In this document: in pieces, positions 54,798 through 64,000 of the stretch
How positions within the stretch are numbered: the first letter of the stretch is position 1
How the letters are laid out: each line of letters opens with the position of its first letter
Source of the DNA: Okapia johnstoni
Lineage: Eukaryota > Chordata > Mammalia > Artiodactyla > Giraffidae
Assembly (NCBI GenBank): GCA_024291935.2
Contig: CM044316.1
Location: forward strand, 74,726,501-74,790,500
Direction of reading: 5' to 3'
DNA: 64,000 bases
Translations under genes and position numbers: made by a program
Notes under the pieces: model-generated
What the model was told of the DNA's origin: nothing
Databases searched by the model: none
The model's input: only the letters and a program-made list of their open reading frames with translations

Positions 54798-56089
54798 TCC
54801 TTATTTTTCTATTTTCTTATTTAACTTTTTACTAATTTTGTTGGTATAATAATACATTTAAATGGTATATTTTAATACCAGTACAGCAATCAATAAGTGT
54901 ATGATAATTTTGTCTCCTCCTATTTCCTTCCATTCATTTGTTGCAGTATATTGTCAGATATACAACATATGACTTTCATTTTGTTCCATCCTCATTCATG
55001 CATTCATTTTAATATTCAACCTAGAATTAAATATAAAATGCCCATCATCACTACTTCTGTAGTAACTGTCTCTGTTGTCTCTTGGATGGATGAAGTTCAT
55101 CTTCTGATACATTCCTCGGTAATGGCTTATGGGGGAACAACTCCTGGAGATCTTGTATATTTCATCTTTTTATACAATCTTGATAGAAAAAAAATTGGCT
55201 GTTTATAAAAGTCTTGGTTCACAATTCTATCTGTTGAGTTTTTTTTTTAAATGTTAATCCCTTTCTCAAACTTCTCTTACTGTCTATAAGCACATGTGTT
55301 AGAGCATGGCCAGTGGCTTGATGGAATATTCTGTTTATATTTCCACTTAAAGGAAAACTGAATTGAGGATGTCCTAAGTCTTCTATGTATGCTAATAACA
55401 TGGATATTTTTAGTTTTATTTTTCATTCTTTTTTGGGAGGAGTTACAGAGGATATGTTATAAGATTTATATCCATACCATCACTATTACCTCAATCATTT
55501 ATTACTATTATAAAAAGGTAGAAACTAACTGGTATTATTTTACTAATAAATATGAAGTTAAATATAAAACTTATAGGCCATTGCAAAACATGCATAGTGT
55601 TATTTTACTGTTACTTGCTGGAGACAGTAACACCACTGGTTGTTTCTTGCACTTATACATCACTAAGGGCAATGCTTTCCTGGGAGCTGGGCTTAATAAA
55701 TGTGTATTGATTGAATAAATCCCAGCTGTTCCTACATTTTTAGTAAAAGGTATAATCCAGGTTTTATTCAGTGACAGTAATCCAGAACAACAGAACTGAT
55801 GCTTGGAAAATATCCTTTTTCTCAGCTGTGTACTGTTGGATATATGCCAAAAGCCTGTCACCAAGAAAAACAAAAACATGGATGTCAATGGCTGAGTTTG
55901 TTGCCAGTTGGTACTATATAAGGGTCTTTTTATTTTTATTTTTTTAAATAATGATGCATAAACCATCATAATCCAAGTAATTGCTTTAAGGAAATGCCTC
56001 TCAAGGTAGACTATTACAAATCCCAAATTACTGCAAGCAGTGGAAAGACCAATCAGAATTTAAGGTAGAAGAATGACTTCTTTCAAAGC
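54798..56089. other. Unrecognised stretch, possible MIR tail
   Basis: No gene supported. aataaatgtgtattgattgaataaa near 55695 resembles a MIR 3' end. The 151-codon antisense frame (55571-56026) has no recognisable domain. Confidence 0.45.
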
Positions 56090-56258
56090 CTTGCTACTCA
56101 GTAAAGAATGGTGTTCATATGAGCATCACTAGTATCACCTAAAGATGTATCAAAATCACAAAATGCAGGTCTGTTACAAGACCTACTGCATCAGAATCTG
56201 CATTTTACTAATATCCCCGGTAATTTATATGCTCATTAAAATTTGAGAAGTGCTACTT
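56090..56258 (+). mobile_element. MER20-like hAT-Charlie DNA transposon remnant
   Basis: gagcatcactagtatcacc, aaaatgcaggtctgttac, agacctactgcatcagaatctgcat, aatatccccggtaattta and cattaaaatttgagaagtgct follow the MER20 order to its end. Confidence 0.8.
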
Positions 56259-57736
56259 TATATGGAGTGAAATTGTGTTCTAATAAAAGAGAAAGTGAGA
56301 AAGAAAGAAATCAGGATTGTTTAAAACAGAACTGAATCTTGTAAAAGTACAATTAACCAACATTAATCAAAATTATGATATGGCCAAGGTAAAGCATTTC
56401 AGGTACTGGTTGCAGCCTCAAAAGTCATGAAACTGAAAAAGAAGTTTTTCCATATCTAGGTATAATTTCTTAGCATCTATAATCATGCATTTGCTTGAGA
56501 CTCTTATAAATCCATAGAGAACATAAAATTTTCATTTTGGACTTACAGATAGCTAGCAATACAAAAGTGAAAATTTTACTCTGTCTCTGAACATTAATTT
56601 GTTTATGTGGGAAATAAAGTGGTTGGCTGACTCATTATATTTTGACATAATGTGAATCTTGTTCTTCACACACAATAAAAAGTACTGCCAATTCAGACCA
56701 TATTAGAAATTCTTCCTTTATTCCCTCATTCCTTCTTTCTATGTCAATCAAAATAAACTTTCAAGGGTGGTGAACATCTAAATTCATCTTTAAATCTTCA
56801 GAACCAAGCAACATAATGACTCACAGCAGGTTCTCAAATTATATTGGCCAACTCAGATATCAGACAATCCCTAACATTGGAGAATTTAGGCCTTTCTTAT
56901 TTAGTAGATAACGGGTGACCTCTTTTTAGTGGCTTTTTTTTTCCTAGGTATTAATTCAGTGCTGGATGTTTTTACTAAAAGTTTACAACAATCTAAGGTG
57001 TAAAAGAGATATATGATTTATCTTAAAACTATCCATGTACAGCTCACTTCATTAATTTTTATTTTAAGAATTCTTTATTTTGTAGAAACAGAATGAATGC
57101 ATTCAATGAAAAATATTTATAAAAGATGTGAATTTGCTATGTTACTTGCCTATAGTTAGACTTAATGCAAATACAGTTCCATTGCTAATTGATTTGATGT
57201 CTTAACTAAAGGAAAAATAAACATTAGCCAATGAAATCAATATATAAATAAAACATGATTATTTAAGATTTTGTTTATTGAACTCTTTTCAAATATTTGC
57301 TAGTATAGATTGTTTATGATTCCTAAATTTAGATGATGTGGAATGGTAAGTACTTGGGACCTAGAGTCACATTACAGTGGTATATTACACATCAAGAAAG
57401 CAAACTACTTTAAACTTAAATGTGTATGCATTTGTAGCAATATATTATGATTATCTAGAAAGTGCCTAACTTAACTCTAATATGGACACAAATACTAAGA
57501 CATAGAGATATAACAAGTTCTAGGGTCATCAAGTTAAATAACTTAGAACCGCTAATTATTCTATTGTGGTTCTAGACTTAAGGTCCATCTACTTCTTGAT
57601 ATCCTGAAAATAGGTAAAAATATGGAAACACATTCTTTTAATCTTAAAAATATCAGATTTCATTTTTCAACATAAAAGTAGGTCACACAGAATGAAATGT
57701 AAATTTATTCATTTTATTACTTGGAAAAAAGCGTGG
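56259..57736. other. Long AT-rich stretch, nothing recognised
   Basis: No gene or repeat supported. Confidence 0.5.
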
Positions 57737-57938
57737 CAGTGGGTTAGTCACTAAGTCATGACCGACTCATTGAGACCCAATGAGTAGCCTGCCAGGCTTC
57801 TCTGTTCATGAAATTTTCCAGGCAAGAATACTAGAATGGATTGCCACTTCCTTCTCCAGGGGATCTTCCCAATCCAGGGATCAAACCCAGACTCCTGCAC
57901 TGGCAGGCAGTCTCTTTACCAACTGAGTCACTAGAGAA
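57737..57938 (-). mobile_element. Bov-tA SINE
   Basis: Reverse Bov-tA from gtgggttagtcactaagtcatg to ctgagtcactagagaag. Confidence 0.94.
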
Positions 57939-59781
57939 GTGCTAAAAAAGAAGAAATTACTAAAATTCATATTTTCTCAACTTTGCAGTCCATACCACTA
58001 TTTCCTGTAGTAGAATTGAATTTTAATGGTCCAAACAGACATAATCAGAAATGCTATTAATGCAAAAAGAAAAAAAAATAGGATGCTTAAGTAATAAATT
58101 GCAATGTATTTTTACAATATAACCAAAATCACAGTTCAAAAACGATTCACATTTTAATTAACTTCTTAAATATTTGCATGCAAGTCCAGTACAACTTGAT
58201 CTTCAAAGACATACTGTATCAGTATTCTCTAAATATTACTGAGGAGAAGTTTAATAAGTTTATGGTTATTATAAGGCTGGAAGTTATAGTTAATTACTTT
58301 TTCTCTCTTGCAAACTATTAATAGTCTTCATGAAAATAAATTAGTCCTTTTCCATATGCATGTATTATCACCAACCCCAGTGATTTACTGATTACAAGGA
58401 TAAAGCTGAAAGAATAAAAACTGAAGCACACATTAGAAATTCAAACCTCTCTTCCACTGCCACTTGCAACCCTTATTCCTGAATCATGTACTAGGGTAAA
58501 AAGTTTAAAACTTTGGCGGATTTTTTATTTTGTTTTATTCTCATTGGTATTTGAATTATCACAAAGGGAGATACTAACAGTACCAGAATGAATGGTTATG
58601 TTTTAGTAACACTTTTTCTTTCTTTCTTTCTTTTTTGTTTGTTTGCTATATATTTGTAAATCACAGCAGAAAAGTCCTTGACTTCATCAAGATTCAAAAT
58701 GCCTTTCTCCTTGCTCTCAGCTTTTCTTTGTAACTGCTATATTTTGGTTTCTTTTGGCTACTTTATTATTACTTCTCTTTCATTTGTCTAACTTATTATG
58801 TGTGCACATACTTTGGTATTTAAACAAGATAATTGAAATATAAAGATCAAGATTCAGTTGTCTGAAACTACAGCTCACTTGAAGTTAGAAAGTTATGAAC
58901 AAGTGTCCCAGCTCTAAATGTGTTGTAGGGTTCCTACTGAGTGGCAAAGAAAAATATGCACATTTGAAAAGTGAATTAAGAGTCTGGATGCAGTTGGAAC
59001 AACATGATTATTCTAATGAAAACCATGAAAAGGAGATGAGAGAAACAGAATATTTTTTGTTGTAGTTTTATTTATTTGAAAAGAATATGGCTCATCTTGT
59101 GATGTATGAAGCAATCTAGTTTTGATTCCTTTTGTCATACACTGCTTGAAAGAAGGTCAAGAATTTTGTAGCCTCCTCCTTCAAGATTACTGGCATGACT
59201 ATAATGTTAAGCCTAGATTTTGGCTGAAGGAAAATTATTACCTAAAGATTAGGAAACTAAGTATTGTAACAGGGAAGTGTCTTTGTGAGGACAGTAATGT
59301 AGCCCCGAGTTTGTACAGCATCCACTTTTCATTAAGCAAACTCACAGGAAAAACCTTGGATTAGCTAATTTACATTTTAGATATACTATCTTAATCTAAT
59401 ATAGAAGTAGATTCTCATCATTGATGATAACAGACTTCATTTAAGTTACTTATTTTTTATACAGATACCTTTTCACTTTAACCAACTCACCTCATGGTAT
59501 TTTCCAAATTTGCAAATTATACTGCAGCAACACACTGCACTTCATTTGCAAACACATACACACACACATGAGTATATCTTGTACCCTTTCCCAAGAGTTA
59601 TCACTTAATTTTTTATGGACTGTGGAGGACATCATATTTTAAGAGATTCTGTAGTTCTTTTCTAGATGTTCTTATTTATTTAGATAAAGCCTTAAACAGT
59701 GATGAACTTACTTATGTGCAGAAGTTTCCCCATTCTCTTTCTCTAGGTTCTATTAATTTTCTTGTTCAGTCGTTTACCAGA
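57939..59781. other. Long AT-rich stretch
   Basis: No gene recognised. Contains a short (TTTC)n run at 58617-58632 and a cacacacac run near 59554-59567. Confidence 0.5.
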
Positions 59782-60005
59782 GGGATTCCCAGGTGGCACA
59801 GTGATAAAGAACCCACCTACCAATGCATGTGATGCAGGAGACACAGAGACACAGGTTCAATCCCTGAGTCAGGAAGATGCCCTGGAGGAGGAAATGGCAA
59901 CCCACTCCAGTATTCTATCCTGGAAAATCCTATGGACAAAGGAGTCTGGCAGGTTACAGTCCATGGGGTCACAAAGAGTTAGACATCACTAAGTGACTGA
60001 GTATG
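59782..60005 (+). mobile_element. Bov-tA SINE
   Basis: From gggattcccaggtggcacag to agacatcactaagtgactgag, with a ~10-bp internal duplication around gatgcaggagacacagagac. tttaccaga flanks it at 59773-59781 and 60017-60025, after a short atgcatgtatgca tail. Confidence 0.94.
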
Positions 60006-60025
60006 CATGTATGCATTTTACCAGA

Positions 60026-60494
60026 AGAAGTTTTCTTGACATGTTTGTTTAAAATGAATAGTGCTACATCTACCTCTTTATTCTGAGCGTATAACATATT
60101 CAAAGGCCTTGTTGGCCAAGTAGATGAGGGAGAATGAGGAAGTACATGGGTGAGTGGATCTTGTCCCTGAAGCTAATTAAGAGAAATTTTTTAAGCTGTA
60201 ACAGCATTGCCCAGCATCAACAAGCCATATTGATGTGAGAGGAAAGGAAAAGAGCATTACAACCTGTGCCATAAATACTTCTCTGCTGTAATAATTTAAC
60301 CCTCTTTTCTCTGGAAAAGGATGTGAAGGGGAAAGTATTTGTTGTTTATTAAGTACCAGATAGCAGCTAGGAAATGTGTTAGATAACCCCCTAGTTTATA
60401 TACATTTACTAGTAGCCCACACTTAAAGCAACTAGAGAAAACTTCACACAGCAATGGAAACTGAGCACAGCCAATAAATAAGTTAAATAAAATA
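60026..60494. other. Unrecognised stretch
   Basis: No gene or repeat supported. Confidence 0.5.
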
Positions 60495-60748
60495 AAGATT
60501 CTATTTATATCAAATGTCCAGAATAGGCAAATCCATAGAGAGAGACTGAAAGTAGATTAGTGGTTGTCAGGCACCAGGGGGATTGGGGAACAAAGAGTAA
60601 CTGCTAATGGGTGTGGAGTTTCTTTTTAGGTGATGAAGACCTTTTAGAGAGTTGCACAAGTCTATGAGTATACTAAATACCACCAAATTTTACAATTGAA
60701 AAGGATGATTTTTTAAGTGAATTATACTCAATAAAGCTGTTATAAAAG
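60495..60748 (+). mobile_element. Old L1 3' UTR
   Basis: caaatgtccagaataggcaaat, gaaagtagattagtggttgtcagg, aactgctaatgggtgtgg.tttc and gtgaattatactcaataaagct follow the old L1 tail order. Confidence 0.85.
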
Positions 60749-61226
60749 ATGATGTAAATATAAGCTTGTTATTGAAAAAACTCAATTGACTGTATCTGGA
60801 TTTAAAATATCTTGTTCCATGGTACAGAAAGCAAATGTTTTGCTGATGGAATAACATGAATGATGTATAAAGAATTCTAAATTTCAAGAGTGCAGAATGG
60901 ATTGGATGTAGAAGAAATTAGACTAACAAATAAATATTTAGAGGCTCGTCTAAAATATATGGTGCTGCGTCTTGATAAAAATTGGAAAATGAACTATTTC
61001 TAAATATAAAATAACCAGCAGATGTTTACTGGTTAGATAGTGCATTTAGTCACTAAGAAGACTAAGAAATCATGCATGATTCCATGTTTGCAAGTTTGTG
61101 AGGTTGTATATACAACATCATTTTAACAGCAATTTATAGTAACTTGGTGCTGAGATACAGGGGAGAGCGAGAGGAGGACTTTTTAGAAATATTCCACTGC
61201 ATGTGGGTGCTAGTGAAGCACCTACT
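60749..61226. other. Unrecognised stretch
   Basis: No gene or repeat supported. Confidence 0.5.
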
Positions 61227-61436
61227 GGGGCTTCCCTGATGGCTCAGTGGTAAAGAATCCACCTGCGAAGACAAGAGAGAGTGGATTCGATCCCTGGGTC
61301 GGGAAGATACCATGGAGAAGGAAATAGCAACCTACTCCAGTGTTCTTGCCTGGAAAATTCCACGGACAGAGGAGCCTGATGGGCTACAGTCTATGGGGTC
61401 GCTAAGACTGGACATGACTTAGTGACTTAGCGTGAG
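61227..61436 (+). mobile_element. Bov-tA SINE
   Basis: ggggcttccctgatggctcag to gacatgacttagtgacttag, close to consensus. The target gaagcacctact (61215-61226) recurs as gaagtatctact (61441-61452). Confidence 0.96.
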
Positions 61437-61679
61437 CCACGAAGTATCTACTCTCAAAAATGAGCATAATTTTTAAAACCATGAATTTCTGAGTTAGGAA
61501 TAAGTAGGTGTGAATCTTTCCTTCACTGTTTTTTTTTTCTTTTAATATAAATATTGCAAGTATAGAGTGAAGAGTGATTCAATCTCCCCAAAACTTCTCT
61601 CATTCCTAAAAAGTAACTCATAATTTACTTCATAGCATTATTGTAAACACTGATCACAATGCTGTACAATAAAGGTTTG

Positions 61680-61870
61680 ACAAAATACCTGGGTCACCGT
61701 AAATGCTAAATATATTTTCAAATAAATTATTATCAATATTTTTATCTCTTCTGTATACATGAGGAAGTGCAAAATCAAGGAAGCCAAGTATTAATACCTT
61801 GTATACATATCCAAGATTATCTAGTAAGTTTCAGAGTCAGTATCCAGGTACAAATTTATCAAGTCAATGT
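61680..61870 (-). repeat. Possible MIR SINE (decayed)
   Basis: Inverted MIR-like order: attttatctcttctgtatac, catgaggaagtgcaaaatc, ccaagattatctagtaagtttcagag and tatccaggtacaaattta. Confidence 0.5.
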
Positions 61871-62449
61871 TTGATTTATTAAACAGTTTGTTCTTTAAGC
61901 CTACATGGAAATATTTGTTGATGATATAAAAGTGAATATGGAAACAAGTTCTCAAAATATAATAAACTTCAATGTCATCTACATATAGGTAACAACTGAT
62001 AGCAATGAATTTTTGATATTCTCTTGTTTGTGTTTACAGCACTGATTTATGTGTACATTAACTTCACACATAAACTCCACTTAGTGACAAAAGATAGCAT
62101 TTCCATGGCATATCCCATTAGCAGCAGCTCATTTTTTCCAAGTTAATATATACTCTGGAATTAACCAATAAAATCATAGCATACGGCAAGGCCTTTTGAA
62201 AGTGGGTTGACAATTATCACATTTAGATAGTCGTTTGTATGAAAAGAATACTTGGAATAATCAAAGATGTGAAAATACTGCCTTTATAAATCTATGAATG
62301 CTGACCAAGAGATGAAATGAACGGAAATTTATTCTTTCTCTTAATTGTTATTTTAAAAATTCCTCTTTGGGAATTTGGAGTAGAGAAAATATTCTAAGTT
62401 TTTCAAATCAAAGGTGTACAAAGTATGAATTTTAAGATTCAAGTTTTTA
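61871..62449. other. Unrecognised stretch
   Basis: No gene or repeat supported. Confidence 0.5.
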
Positions 62450-62790
62450 TTCAATGAACCACATAAACAAAGTTAACAGATGGGGTGACAGTCTGTACTT
62501 CGATATTTACAACATCTACAACTGACAAGGGATTAGCATCAAGAATTAAGGAGGAACTTCTGCAAAACAACTGAGACAGGAAAAGTGATAAGGAAATTGA
62601 GCAAAGAAGAGGAATACAATGAGAAATAAAACTATACTAGAACATTCAGGTTAAGTTAAAAGCAATATATTGGGAGTAATGAAGATTCAGATTAATAAGA
62701 TAGCAATTTCAGATGCTATGGTTAGCAAAAATTAAATGATACCAATACTAGAAATCTGAGAAACTCCACTGGCTCAAGAAACAACTGTAA
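62450..62790 (+). mobile_element. Old L1 ORF2 fragment
   Basis: gaaccacataaacaaagttaac, tgacaagggattagcatcaag, ggaggaacttctgcaaaacaac and gcaaagaagaggaatacaatgag match the decayed L1 ORF2 C-terminal coding region. Confidence 0.7.
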
Positions 62791-62971
62791 ACTGGCCATA
62801 TTCTAAAAAAAAACTTTTAAAAAGAGAGTTTTGGAATTTGATGAAATTAAGAACATATTAAATTCCCCAGGAATACATTAGTAGGCAATGATCAACAAGA
62901 GAATACATTTTCTGTACATAAGGGAACATAAATACGCAGGAGTGGCGGCTGCGCAGCGCAGGAGCGGCCGA

Positions 62972-63088
62972 GAGGAGCTACCCCACATTCAAGGTCAGGG
63001 ACAGCAGCAAGAGGAGCTACCCCACGTCCAAGGTCAGGGGCGGCACCAAGAGGAGCTATCCCACATCAAAGGTAAGGAGCAGTGGTTG
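62972..63088 (+). repeat. Three 39-bp tandem repeats at the BovB 5' end
   Basis: Units start at gaggagctaccccac 62972, 63011 and 63050 (the last with tatcccac). The period is 39 bp, a multiple of three, and one frame (62888-63157) reads a 13-residue repeat EELPHIQGQG / EELPHVQGQG / EELSHIKGKE. Confidence 0.92.
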
Positions 63089-63604
63089 CGCTTTGCTGGA
63101 GAAGCCATGAAGAGATACACCACGTACAAGGTAAGAGAAACGCAAGTAAGATGGTAGGCGCTGAGAGAGGGCATCACAGGGCAGACAGACTGAAACCACA
63201 ATCACAGACAACTAGCCAATCTGATCACACGGACCACAGCTTGTCTAACTCAAAGAAACTAAGCCATGCCATGTGGGGTCACCCAAGACGGCTAGGTCAT
63301 GGTGGAGAGGTCTGATAGAATGTGGTCCACTAGAGATGGGAATGGCAAACCACTTCAGTATTCTTGCCTTGAGACCCGCATGAACAGTATGAAATGGCAA
63401 GAAGATAGGACACTAAAAGACAAACTCCGCAGGTCGGACGGTGCCCAATATGCTACTGGGGATCAGTGGAGAAATAACTCCAGAAAGAATGAAGGGATGG
63501 AACCAAAGCAAAAACAACATTCAGTTATGGATGTGACTGGTGATAGAAGCAAGGTCTGAAGCTATAAAGAGCAATATTGCATAGGAACCTGGAATATTAG
63601 GTGC

Positions 63605-64000
63605 ATGAATCAAGGCAAACTGGAAGTGGTAAAACAGATGGCAAGAGTGAACATCGACATTCTAGGAATCAGCGAACTAAGATGGACTGGAATGGGTGAA
63701 TTTAACTCAGATGAACATTATATCTGCTACTGTGGGCAGGAATCCCTTAGAAGAAATGGAGTAGCCATCATAGTCAACAAAAGAGTCTGAAATGCAGTAC
63801 TTGGACGCAATCTCAAAAACAACAGAATGATCTCTGTTCGTTTCCAAGGCAAACCATTCAATATCACAGTAATCCAAGTCTATGCCCCGACCAGTAATGC
63901 TGAAGAAGCTGAAGTTGAACAGTTCTGTGAAGACCTACAAGACTTTTTAGAACTAACAACCCAAAAAGATGTTCTTTTCATTATGGGGAACTGGAATGCA
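63605..64000 (+). pseudogene. BovB APE endonuclease start, with stop codon
   Basis: Begins MNQGKLEVVKQMARVNIDILG, then ISELRWTGMGEFNSD and ESLRRNGVAIIVNKRV. The next codon is TGA at 63788-63790, where related copies suggest Arg (CGA), a typical CpG change. Beyond it the frame reads on through VIQVYAPTSN and a later catalytic region with GNWN for GDWN at the window end. It would be a nearly intact endonuclease but for these changes. Confidence 0.85.

Larger units (their letters stand above)
62935..64000 (+). mobile_element. BovB with complete-type 5' end, runs off the window
   Basis: Starts with a GC-rich head (gcgcagcgcaggagcggccg) containing three 39-bp repeats, followed by a leader shared with the copy at 5801 (cctgagacccgcatgaac; atgctactggggatcagtgg) and the endonuclease start at 63605. 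It is better preserved than most copies and continues beyond 64000. Confidence 0.94.

Noticed and set aside
55571..56026. 151-codon antisense frame
   Set aside because: Low-complexity AT-rich surroundings, no domain, no splice or promoter context. Likely chance.
61227..61300. tRNA genes from A/B-box-like sequences in the SINEs
   Set aside because: The tRNA-Glu-like parts of Bov-tA do not fold as complete tRNAs and recur over 20 times as SINEs.
62972..63088. CRISPR-like array from evenly spaced repeats
   Set aside because: Direct tandem units of 39 bp without spacers, inside a BovB 5' end in a mammalian genome.

Overview
The window looks like nuclear DNA from a ruminant (Pecora, probably a bovid). 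It is AT-rich and carries dense BovB (RTE-type) LINEs, Bov-tA and BOV-A2 SINEs and ruminant-type L1 3' ends, with older mammal-wide repeats (MIR, MER5A, MER20, MLT1, old L1) underneath. I found no host protein-coding gene. Every reading frame with a recognisable product belongs to a retroelement, and nearly all are broken. It reads as an intergenic or intronic gene desert. Family names come from recognising consensus features by eye, not from a database run.

Layout. 1-3.3 kb: mostly unrecognised, with a possible MIR. 3.3-3.7 kb: a Bov-tA sitting between two copies of a ~125-bp direct repeat. 4.6-9.5 kb: an L1 ORF2 remnant split by a 3.7-kb composite BovB with an 11-bp target duplication. 10.1-10.9 kb: a short BovB with a 249-codon open frame. 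11.5-12.9 kb: an interrupted antisense BovB and an old L1 tail. 13.9-17.2 kb: two large inverted repeats, SINEs and an ATCT microsatellite. 17.9-22.4 kb: MIR, L1 tail and two BovB pieces. 22.7-25.9 kb: a 5'-truncated L1 on the minus strand containing a BOV-A2. 28.9-34.4 kb: a BovB containing a BOV-A2 and a 2.43-kb defective class I ERV (5' LTR plus broken gag). 36-42.8 kb: BovB pieces, an old L1, and an MLT1 LTR with a partial local duplicate. 43.07 kb: a 34-nt U2 snRNA retrocopy. 44.7-53.5 kb: many SINEs, MER5A, a probable solo LTR and a composite SINE block inside an L1 tail. 54-62.4 kb: sparse repeats including MER20. 62.9-64 kb: the 5' end of a full-length-type BovB that runs off the window.

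The elements are functionally linked. BovB encodes an APE endonuclease plus reverse transcriptase and is the presumed enzyme source for Bov-tA and BOV-A2, whose 3' ends derive from BovB; L1 machinery presumably made the L1 and U2 copies. Short target duplications of 10-16 bp flank many insertions and give a relative order.

The most unusual object is the ERV at 31161-33590. Its right end is an inverted copy of the first 43 bp of its own LTR, so the insertion carries two U3 termini, and a 5-bp target duplication restores the interrupted BovB exactly. Other strong observations are the chimeric BovB at 5316-9025, the giant target-duplication-like repeat around the SINE at 3.4 kb, the two palindromic structures, and a possible SINE-to-SINE transduction at 51.9-52.6 kb.
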